Source: Buddleja alternifolia (taxonomy: Eukaryota > Streptophyta > Magnoliopsida > Lamiales > Scrophulariaceae). Taken from it: a DNA stretch of 64,000 nucleotides. The notes under the pieces were generated by a model that worked only from the letters and a program-made list of their open reading frames with translations, was not told where the DNA came from and searched no databases. Each line of letters begins with the position of its first letter. The stretch's first letter is position 1. Shown here in pieces: positions 33,850 through 43,662 of the stretch. The translations under genes were made by a program, and so were the position numbers. The stretch lies in NCBI GenBank assembly GCA_019426215.1, contig CM033402.1, positions 9,363,246-9,427,245 of the forward strand, in the 5' to 3' direction.

Positions 33850-34620
33850 TTATTCGTTAAAAAAACTGCTATTATTTTTTTGCGTCTCGCCATATTTCTT
33901 TACTCGGGCATCGAAACGACCCAATTCTTGTTTCAAAAAGTCGCTTACGCTCAACTCTACATTGTTCATGTTCAAGTCGAAACCCGAAAACGCACGAAAA
34001 ATGGAGAAAAATGAGACGGAAAAAAATAAAAAGTGATTATTCCTTTTAAAAAAACTGCTATTATTTTTTTGCGTCTCGCCATATTTCTTTACTCGGGCAT
34101 TGAAACGACCCAATTTTTGTTTCAAAAAGTCGCTTACGCTCAACTCTACATTGTTCATGTTCAAGTCGAAACCCGAAAACGCACGAAAAACGGAGAAAAA
34201 TGAGACGGAAAAAAATAAAAAGTCATTATTCCTTTTAAAAAAACTGCTATTATTTTTTTGCGTCTCGCCATATTTCTTTACTCGGGCATCGAAACGACCC
34301 AATTCTTGTTTCAAAAAGTCGCTTACGCTCAACTCTACATTGTTCATGTTCAAGTTGAAACCCGAAAACGCACGAAAAACGGAGAAAAATGAGACGGAAA
34401 AAAATAAAAAGTGATTATTCCTTTTAAAAAAACTGCTATTATTTTTTTTCGTCTCGCCATATTTCTTTACTCGGGCATCGAAATGACCCAATTCTTGTTG
34501 TATGACAAAGTTCACAACACCACCTGCAATTTCTATGTTCAAGTCATACCCAAAAAATGCACAGAAACATGCCAAAATACGAGCATTTCAAAATCAATAA
34601 AAGAACATAGTTTTTTAATC
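33850..34620. repeat. 189-bp tandem repeat array between the two convergent genes
   Basis: The word CTGCTATTATTTTTT recurs at 33866, 34055, 34244 and 34433, a strict 189-bp period with three nearly identical units and a diverged fourth. The 241-codon open frame on the minus strand (34575-33850) exists because 189 is a multiple of three and has no domain. Two diverged relatives of the unit sit in the small MULE at about 9610-9990 (TACTTGTCATAT...CTCGGGTATCGGAATGAG...GTTCAAGTCGAAA). Confidence 0.9.
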
Positions 34621-34648
34621 AAACTTGCGTCTAATTGTCAACACCACG

Positions 34649-37600
34649 CTAAAAATAATCTGAGTCTAACTCGGGCCAGTCCATCTCATTGGGAATTCGA
34701 GTACTCCGCTGTCGACCCACAGTAGGTGGCTTCCTCAGATCGGGGTCATGGACCAACTCAAAATTGGGGGTGTCCCAATAATGTGATTCAGGAAACGGAT
34801 AGAACCTCCCTTGATATGTTTTCAAATATTCATGGATGAGGTAATATTTTTCAACATACGAGGACGACATAATCTGTAATTTCTCACATAATTTAATAGC
34901 ATGTGAGCACGGAATTCGATGAAGAGTCCATTTTCCACAAGAGCAGTATTTACCTTTGATGTCGACCATGTAAGTATGATTTCCGGACCCCATCTGTCGG
35001 GGAGTTTTAACTTGACCCGTGTAATCCAACCAAGAAAAAACTGTTGCTGTGTGGTTCGAGGATTTTCTTGCCCACTCATTGTACATTTTATATGCATATG
35101 TCGTCAGGGGCTGTTCCCTCATTGCCAAAGCCATTCGCACTCTATCACCAAATATTCCACAATGCGATGAAATGTGCACTCAACAATTGCTGTTGGTGGA
35201 AGATGTCGAGTACCTTTCAACACATTGTTCAAGCTTTCTCCCATGTTCGTCGTCATAATGCCTTCCCGCATCCCTCCATCATATGCCAATGTCCATTTTT
35301 CTTGTGGGATACCTTTCAAATAATTCAACGCAGCTGGATCCTTATTACCAATAAGTTCCATTGCTTTGTCAAATTTTCGGACATTATGTGCCATACCTGC
35401 TGCATAACAGAGTTCCTTCAAAGCTTTACTTTTGAAGTAAGAATTAAAGTTTGAACTCACATGTCGTAGGCAATATCTATGAGCTCCCAAGGGAGGGGTA
35501 AACGCGGACATATATCGAGTAGCATTTAATAAGCCCTTATGACGATCAGAAATAAGGCAAACACCTTCATCAGGAATCAAAAAATGTTTGCACACCAATT
35601 GCAAAAACCATAACCAAGACTTGTTGGACTCGTTATCAACGATGGCGAATGCTAGAGGTAAAATGTTCTGATTTCCATCCAAAGTTGATGCGGCCAACAA
35701 CTTAGCCTTGTGTCGTGCGTACAAATGAGTCCCGTCAACACATATGACCCTTCGACAATATCGGAATCCATCTATACATGGCTTGAACGCCCAAAACAAA
35801 TATTTCAGCATTTTTGGGTTTTGATCCTCATATTTGTGCCGCCATTCAACAACCGTACCCGGATTCCACTTCTGGATAGCTCCCAAAAGTTTAGGCAACC
35901 ATGTAACTGAATCCTCCCACGTGCCGTATACAATCTCATTTGCACGTCGCAAACTGTACCAAGCTTTCCCATACGAAATTTCGAATTGCCATTTTTTTGA
36001 CACCATTAGTCTAATTAGACCGACCTTATATGACGGATCCTTCCTCACTTCTGGTAGAAGTTCATTTGCGATCATGTTTATGTCCAAGTTGAAGTGGTTA
36101 TTGGAACAATTTTCAGCAAAACATGTGTGTGACCCTTCATACCTTGTAATTTTCCAGAAATTAGTATTCTTCAACAAACTTCCACGCAGTCTAAAAGGGC
36201 ATCCATGTTTGCATTTTACGGCATACACTGTCGGCTTACTAATTGTCACCTTAAACTCGCGTCGTGCATGCTGCACGTGGTAGTTTTTCACTGCTGCTTG
36301 CAAGCTGAGTTTGTTGTCAAAAACTTGGCCCTTGCGAAGATTACCTTTCGCATGATCATAAATTATTTTCCGGGACAAACCTGCACTTTCTCGATGAAGT
36401 GAATCACCTTCTACTTCTGGATATGTGGCGGAGTAGAATGGGAGCACTTCATGAGGTCTTTCTTCAGCTCTTGCGGGAGGGAAATCTTCGTTTATTGGTA
36501 CGTTACTCTCATCATCTTCATCCTCATCCTCATCCTCATCCTCATCCCTCATTGCATTGCTGACGTGTTCTTCCATCTCATCGTCTGTATGAATATGGAT
36601 CGAACAGTCAGAATCATCACTGTCCTTGTCATTCCCAATATCATCATTCTCAATGTTATCACTAGAGCCAAAATTGGGATACTCAAATTCATGACGACTT
36701 TGTGTAGACGGACCTGCAAACAAGGATAAATATGATGACAACATATCAAAATAAGACTAACAAGTCACGAATCAAAAAAATACAACCATTATGAAACTTA
36801 TTAGCAGATTCATAATTATCTGCAAACAAGGATAAATATGATGACAACATATCAAAATAAGACTAACAAATCACGAATCAAAAGAATACAACCATTACGA
36901 AACTTATTAGCAGATTCATAATTACCTGCTTGCATATCTAAATTCCTCGAATGGGGATTTATCAAATGAGAATATTGTGTAGACGGACCTGCAATTAAAT
37001 ATAAATATTATCACAAAATGTAAAAAAAAAAGAATAACAAGTCACGAATTAAAGGAATACAACCATTATGAAACTTATTAGTAGATTCATAATTACCTGC
37101 TTGCATATCAAAATTCCTCGAATGGGGATTTATCAAATGGGAATGTTGTGTAGACGGACCTGCAATTAAATATAAATATTATCACAAAATGTAAAGATAA
37201 GAATAATAACAAGTCACGAATCAAAGGAATTCAACCATTATGAAACTTATTAGAATATTCATAATTACCTGCTTGCATGTCAAAATTCCTCAAATTAGGA
37301 TTTACGTAAGGAGAATTTTGTACAGTTTCAAAACGCCCAAACACATTACCCATTGTAGAAGCACCTAAAAATGCAAATCACAAAAAGTTAAATTGTTTTA
37401 CATTCTGCAAATAAAAGAAAAATAATCTATACAAATATGAAATTTGGTAATAAATATGATGACACAATGTAAATATAAGAATAAATTACCTTGATGCAAA
37501 TTGTGAATTGTAGAACTTCCCACACCACTTGAAAAAAATTCCTGAAACTCACGATTTTCCCACACATGTGATTGTGTCTGCGTATTTAAATCTGGAACCG

Positions 37601-38018
37601 TGGGCTGTGTAAAATACGACATGACTTGAGGTGGTTGTAATGACGTGACTTGGGTTAACGACGATCTGTATTGATATTGATGTTGAATTGGTTCTTTCTC
37701 AATATAAAGCTCGACGAATTCATCAACAATATTATGATCCAAGAAATATGCTAAAGTCTGATCGTCTTTGATCTCCATTGTCCTCTCCCTCATCACATTT
37801 CTCTTTTCAAATTCAAATTTTAAAATTACTTTTAATGAAAAATGATTCGGATCAGTTCTTGTTCTCACGTATAACTTCTCCAGCAATTTAGCGTATGTGA
37901 TCGTACGACGTACTTTCATGTTAATGCTTGGACGAGTGCTATATCTCACTGAATTTGAGTCTTCAATAATTTCACCATCCGTGTATATTAAAACATTAAC
38001 TGTGTTCGCCCTCGACAT
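34649..38018 (-). pseudogene. mudrA: mudrA-type MULE transposase, five exons, one-base frameshift
   Basis: The exons are 38018-37490 (529 nt), 37364-37269 (96), 37159-37097 (63), 36988-36926 (63) and 36713-34649 (2065), all with GT-AG borders. Exon 1 encodes an N-terminal PB1-like region (VNVLIYTDGEIIEDSN ... KLLEKLYVRT). Exons 2-4 are short and mutually related. Exon 5 has an acidic Asp/Glu run, a MuDR-type DNA-binding region (FDNKLSLQAAVKNYHVQHAR ... CKHGCPFRLRG), and the MULE DDE domain with Asp in CVDGTHL, Asp in ISDRHKGL, CxxH in YCLRHV, and the TTNMGESLNN block that may hold the acidic third residue. A SWIM finger follows (CSCGKW ... PCSHA). At about 35150-35156 the frame shifts by one base between EY and GDRVRM. 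The exon sum is 2 mod 3, as expected for a single-base loss from about 938 codons. The frame ends at 34649. Confidence 0.92.
36713..37380 (-). repeat. tandemly duplicated mini-exons and introns in the transposase gene
   Basis: Exons 37159-37097 and 36988-36926 are 63 nt each and encode nearly the same peptide (GPSTQ-SHLINPHSRN-DMQAG). The end of the 96-nt exon and the start of the 36713 exon (GPSTQ) belong to the same repeat. The 36717-36816 intron segment is repeated at 36817-36926 (both contain AACAAGGATAAATATGATGA), which lost its exon. All units are phase 1, so copies can be added or lost without breaking the frame. Confidence 0.85.
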
Positions 38019-38021
38019 TTT

Positions 38022-39225
38022 CTATATAATATCAAAATTCAAACCATAAATTAACACTAAATTTAAAATAATACGTACAAACTATAGTTCAAAAAATGAA
38101 ATTATATTTTTATATTAAACATGATATAACAAACTAACAATTATATCAAAGTTCAAACCATAAATGCTAAATTCAATATTATACATACAAAATATCACTA
38201 AAAATTCAAAATTATAAATACAAATTATACCTAAATATCCGAAATTACATACATATAAATTATATACTTAATCCAAAATTATACCTAAAATTTCTATCAA
38301 AGTTCAAACCAAAACATACCTAAAAACTAAATTCATCATACATACATACAAGGTATAACTAAAAATTCAAATTAGATGTACAAATTACACCTAAATATTT
38401 GAAATTATACATATAAATTCGAAATTACACTACAAAATTTCACAATTTTAAACCTAAATTGATAAATTCCATAAAAATTCAAAAATTAAACCTAAACCAT
38501 AAATTCAAAATTATATTACAAAATTCCACAAGTTTAATTCCTAAATTGATCAATTTCAAACAAATTCGAAAAATTACACAACAAAATTTCACAAATTAAA
38601 ACACTAAATTGATAAAATTCAACAAAATTTCGAAATTACACCTAAACCTCAAATCCGAAATTACACAATAAATTCGAAAAAATTACACAATAAAATTGCC
38701 CAAATTCATAAGCAAATTCGAAATTACACTACAAAAATACAAGAGAATTTTTTAAACCCTAAATTCATTAATCATACAAAAATTTAAAAATATAATGGCT
38801 CTATATATTTTATATAGTAACAATATATAAAATTTACCTTGAATTGTTGAGAATGATTGAAAAATATTGAAGAAGATGAAGAAAATGGTGAAGTGAAGAT
38901 GGAGGAAAAACCGAGAGTGAAAATGGAAAGAAAGGAGAGAGGAAGGAAAGAAAGAAGGAAAAAAGAGAAAGAAAAAAAAATTGCCTGCAAGCCTGACTGG
39001 CCACGTGGTGTGGCAGGCTTTTCCTGCCATTCCGCGCCACGTTGGCGCGGAATGGCCGAAAATTTAAAAAAAAAAATATTTTTATTGATTCCGCGCTTAC
39101 GTGGCGCGGAATCGCGCTGATTCCGCGCCACGTCAGCGCGGAATGTATTATTTATTGATACCCATTTTTTTGTGTATTATTTTCTTAATTTGGATTTATT
39201 TTTGTATTATTTTTTTAAAATTCTC
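38022..39225 (-). repeat. right TIR region with hairpins, leader exon and 5'-UTR intron
   Basis: Mirror image of the left TIR region. On the minus strand, three hairpins lie at 39120-39144, 39087-39113 and 39026-39056 (arms 9, 10 and 12 bp; all loops 7 nt: CACGTCA, TTACGTG, CACGTTG as read on plus). A pyrimidine-rich leader follows (about 38990-38880), then CAACAATTCAAG at 38838 and donor GTAAAT. The intron 38837-38022 ends TATATAG, three bases before the transposase ATG at 38018. Confidence 0.78.
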
Positions 39226-39525
39226 GGACAAAAAACCGGACCAAATAATACTTAACTAGTAGTTTCAATTTGTCTCCATATGGAGGAACAAATAATATTT
39301 TATGTATTCATGAGTTATTGTGTACAGGGTAAATTTAGTATATTAATATCAAATTAAGTGTACAGAGTAGGTTACAACAATATCACATCACACATTCTAG
39401 TTAACATTTTTTTTCTCAATTTTAGACATGTTAGGGCAGAAACAAAACAGAAATGCAAAAGAGTATTGAAACCGGTTAGCTTCTATATTATATAATATTC
39501 TTTATATATAGATATCAAATATACA

Positions 39526-39641
39526 CATTCATGGCGTTGTCAAAATAATGTTTGGCCAGCGGCAGCCACGCACCTCGAGCGCGGATTAGTTGAGGTGCGC
39601 TAAAACTGGCCCCGACACCCGTGGATAAACCAAAAAAAAAA
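39526..39641 (+). mobile_element. 5'-truncated SINE
   Basis: A 116-bp insert rich in GC (CTCGAGCGCGGATTAG, GAGGTGCGCTAAAACTGGCC, CGACACCCGTGGATAAACC) ends in an A-run. It is flanked by a perfect 16-bp duplication AGATATCAAATATACA (39510-39525 and 39642-39657). Poly-A plus a long variable target duplication identifies a retroposon. The GGTGCGC-CTGGCCC-GACAC end resembles the 3' end of plant SINEs. No A/B box is retained, so the 5' half is missing. Confidence 0.8.
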
Positions 39642-39657
39642 AGATATCAAATATACA

Positions 39658-41215
39658 ACATATAGTTTCGTCACAAGTTAATACTTTTGTCAATTCATCC
39701 AATTTTAGTTAATTTGTCCGCATATATATATAATTATTGTTAATGGATCGATTACATGTATCAATACATTGTGAATATCAATCATTATTCATCATTAAAC
39801 AATTACTAACAATTTATAATTCACCAACAACTATTGAATCAACTAACTACTATTAAAAAGTAGACAAAAACTCTCACCAAAGTAGAACTCAGAACTTCTA
39901 AATTCTAATATCTTAAATCTCAACCTAATTAATAGATCACAGCTTCATAATTCATATATACATGAATTAAATACTAAAGAAGGAAATCTGTAGTATTTCT
40001 AAATTTCTTGAATTGTCCAAATACAGTGGGATGTCCTTTTCAATTTGTTTTATTTTGGTATCTTCATCAATATTTAGAAAAACTTAACCATTAATTGACA
40101 AAAAGGGATTGTGTATAAAAATTAATTTTATATGAAAATGATGTGATTGCCCAAAGTCCAAAGTCCAAACACTAGTAGAGGTCATGTAAATCTCTCCAAT
40201 GACTTATTTATAATTATAACTAAAATATTGGGGAATGCAAGCATCAACCTTTCACTAGGCCGGTTGTAAGAATGATTCTTATGGTTAGACGGTTTGATAT
40301 AATTATAATTATTTATATATGACCAATTACATGATTTCAATGGATAATATATATATATATATAATTATGATTGTGTCAAAATTTAACTATTAGAAGCTAG
40401 TTTCTAAGAATGATTAGAATTTGATCTAGAACTACCAATTATCCTTTTAACATAATCTGTCAATCTTTGCTTTTATTCTCTATAATATTAAATCTCAGTT
40501 AGCTAGCTTTTACCATTAATAATAAACTAATAATAAACAAAACGTGTAGACCTTTGATTCCCAATCACCAAAGTTAATTAATTAGCAACTATAACTAATT
40601 GCAAATAATTTGTTGATAATAAAGCACTAATTCGCTCTCACCTATCTTCAAGATCAGGAAAAATCTAGCATGCACAAGATTAATTTGGCAGCCGTAGCAA
40701 AACCTTTGACATGGAAAATAAATTATACTTGCTATTTAATCAATTCAATTACAAAACAAGTATGATTAGCTGAGTCTGATCAAACCGAAGGTAGAATTTT
40801 GCAAATAGAGTAAAATTAATTGACAGGAGAATATATAGGGGCATGTTACAAGACATTAATTAACAAACTGCACACCAATTTTCGTCGCATATTCTATGCT
40901 ACTTTTGGTGGACATTTGTTAATTGGTTATATATGTACAATAAATGTCTATTTTTTTTTTTTTTATATAGCCGTGATTATAATTAAATCAAGGAAAACTT
41001 GTCTTACCTTAACCTGCCCAGTGTATATTATTTACCCAATTTATATCGATCTAGCACGATCTTGCCCGTTTGCCTATTAATCACAGGATAATAAATAGCA
41101 TATGATGTTACAAGTTGACAGTAACACCATTGTGCGTAATTTGACTTAATTAGCATTTGGCAGTGTGAAAATTAAACTAACCCCATTTGCAAGGAGACAT
41201 GCAATATTGTGACTT

Positions 41216-41255
<40 letters not shown>

Positions 41256-41607
41256 CCGTTTTGACGTTGCAGTTTAGGTTTCTGTCGGTGCCTTCCAAAC
41301 GTTAGTAATATGGCAACCTAACATTGGACCATGATTTTTAAATGCTTTAATGCATATCTGATTTCAAAAGGTCCCTCTAAATTTTTAAGAAAATGACTCA
41401 AATATTAACTAGTCGAGAAATTTGCATTTAATTTTGTGTTTAATGTGCTTCCATTCCATGTAGCAGAATATGACGGATGTAACTTGTATCCAATATAATT
41501 CAAAGTTTTTTCATAAATCTTTTTCATTTAACTAAGATTAGATGAAGGAAATTAATTTGCATGGAATTCTTCAATGTAGTTTTTGGATGGATTGGGTCCT
41601 AAAAGTC

Positions 41608-41646
<39 letters not shown>

Positions 41647-42862
41647 GACCTTTGACAGTTCTTTTAATTATTCAGTAATTGTGTTTGATCCTATTGACTT
41701 GAACATCGTTCAATTGTGTGTACGTATATACTATTTGGTTTATAGATGATGATATTGATCGTAAATTAAAATGTAATATAATTATTTACGACCCCATTGG
41801 GAGCATCAAAGTGGACACAATCAAATTCCATAATTGCTAGCTGCTCTCTAGTGACAATTTTCTACTTGATTTGGGATCAGTCGAGGTCGGTTTGTTGTGG
41901 AGCTTCGTTTGTTGAGGGAAAGTTAGAGGTGCGTTACCTTATAATTTTATTTCTTAATTTGGATTATTTATATATTGTTGTCGCGTGCTGAAACTTGTAC
42001 AAGTCTACAAAGTATTTTCAGATGAACTTGTGATCATTGATATCGAAAGTTAATTCAAGACCCAATTTGGAGCTCATGTAAATGATCGTCCTATTTCCTG
42101 TAATTTCACCTATTCCTTTGTTTCGGGTAATTGCCACTATTTTATGGGTTTTGTTTTTTTTTGGTTTCTTAGGGAATTTTTATGACTAGCCCCATTTATA
42201 ATTATGATCTCTTCTCTCTTTAATTTGTACCTTTTGTCCTTTACGAAGAATTGAATTGAATACAATATTAAAAATCGACGAATTTGTGGAGCCTTATATA
42301 CCAAAATTGGTAAGTCACTTAGAGAGAATCTGCAAACAAACGTCGTGAGCAGAATGTTCACCACCACGACGTTAGGCCATGACCTCCGCGACGGTTACAG
42401 AACAATGGGCAAGGTTTTCTTTTACTCATTTTTGGACTAGTTAAACAGTTTAAGACTAGGTTAATGATTTATGTGCTTCAAATCTTCACCTGTATTATGT
42501 GGGTATGCTACATTTTATCATCACTCCAGAATGCCATAACAACATCTAGTATAGTCGTGAATATAACTAATTTTAGAAAAATCACATTAAATATTTGTGT
42601 CATCTTAAACTAGATTTATATATCTTTGTTCTTATTTATTTTCAATTGTTCGTCAGTTGATGCTGGCCTAATATCCCTAATAAAGAAGGAATACAAAAAA
42701 AATGTAGAATATCAAAATTAAGAATGCATGCTCGAGGCAGGTAAGCTGCAAATTAATCACTTTTTCTATTGTTTAATTTTGTTAATCTTTGTTTAAAAAA
42801 GGGTTGTTAATCGGTTTATCCTAACCTGATTCTAATATAGGTTAACAACCCTTCAAGGAATT
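39658..42862. other. gene-free AT-rich stretch with (TA)n microsatellites
   Basis: No coding region is supported. It contains (AT)n tracts at about 40348-40364, 41219-41251 (about 16 repeats) and 41610-41643 (about 17 repeats). Short open frames (for example 40820-41080 and 41797-41991) have no domain or codon bias. Confidence 0.5.
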
Positions 42863-42871
42863 AAAGCAAAA

Positions 42872-43653
42872 GAGAAAATAGCAGATACCCCCCAAACTAT
42901 TAGGTGATGTACACTTTGCCCCCAAACTATTAAAAGTTGCAGTTAATACCCTAAACTATCATATATATGCACTTTGCCCCTTCGATCAGTTTCGGGCAGC
43001 ACACAGGGGGAAAGTGCTACAAACCGCATAGGTGAGGGGGCAAAGCGCACATCACCAGATTTTTTTATTTTTTTAAATTTTTACTAATTTTTACTAATTT
43101 TTTTATTTTTTATTTTTAGACTTTTTTTCATTTTTTTTAATTTATTTTCATGTTTCCGAATTTTTGAATTATCTTTTTTGTTCTTAGAAAATTATGAATA
43201 TTTGAATTTATACTTCTTTTCATTGTTTTTTTATTTATTTTCATGTTTTATTTTTATTTTTCTTATTTTTATATTTGAAAATTATTTATTTCAAACCTAG
43301 AAATAATATTTCAAGAAAAAACCAAATAAATCCCAATATGCATGATTTAAATTGAACAATGAACGGATAAAAAAATTTCCGAAGCTGACCGAGGGGGGTT
43401 AAGTTAATATTAAGAATATTTGAATTAAAAAAAAAAAGAAAATAGCAGATACCCTCCAACCTATGAGGTGATGTGTGCTTTGCCCCCTCAACTATGCGGT
43501 TTGTAGCACTTTGCCCCCTGTGTGCTGCCCAAAGCTGACCGAGGGGGCAAATTGCACATATATGATAGTTTAGGGTGTTGAGTGCAACTTTTAATAGTTT
43601 GGGGGGCAAAGCGCACATCACCTCATAGTTTGGGGGGTATCTGCTATTTTCTC
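42872..43653. mobile_element. foldback MULE-type element
   Basis: A 782-bp element starts GAGAAAATAGCAGATACCCC and ends with the inverted form. The TIRs of about 180 bp share CAAACTATTAGGTGATGT, CACTTTGCCCCC and GCAGCACACAGGGGG in complement. The flanks AAAGCAAAA and AAAGTAAAA match at 8 of 9 bases, a Mutator-type duplication. A third, direct copy of the terminus lies inside (GAAAATAGCAGATACCCTCC at 43439), so 43439-43653 is a second foldback nested at the right end. No gene. Confidence 0.82.
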
Positions 43654-43662
43654 AAAGTAAAA

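Larger units (their letters stand above)
29410..39225. mobile_element. complete two-gene Mutator-like element (PMD gene plus mudrA transposase)
   Basis: A 9816-bp element starts GAGAATTTTAAAAAAATAAT and ends with the inverted form. It is flanked by a perfect 10-bp duplication GGACAAAAAA (29400-29409 and 39226-39235). The plus strand encodes a plant-mobile-domain protein (30963-33750) and the minus strand a mudrA-type transposase (38018-34649). The two genes converge on a central 189-bp tandem repeat. The TIRs exceed 1 kb in diverged form and contain GC-rich hairpins, a pyrimidine-rich leader and a 5'-UTR intron for each gene. Both genes carry inactivating changes, so this copy is probably no longer autonomous although structurally whole. 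PMD genes within plant MULEs are known from the literature. The mirrored intron and hairpin layout is what I see here. Confidence 0.93.

Noticed and set aside
33850..34575. 241-codon open frame on the minus strand
   Set aside because: It exists only because a 189-bp tandem repeat (63 codons) happens to be stop-free in that frame. It has no domain and lies between the 3' ends of two real genes.
33850..34620. Regularly spaced repeats, CRISPR-like at first sight
   Set aside because: The whole 189-bp unit is repeated without unique spacers, and this is plant DNA. It is a tandem repeat array.
35140..35180. A short intron at the transposase frame change
   Set aside because: The homology is continuous and only one base is out of register. 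No GT-AG pair could remove a suitable length.
35159..35454. Plus-strand frames opposite the transposase
   Set aside because: They are antisense to exon 5 of mudrA, which has clear DDE and SWIM motifs in its own frame.
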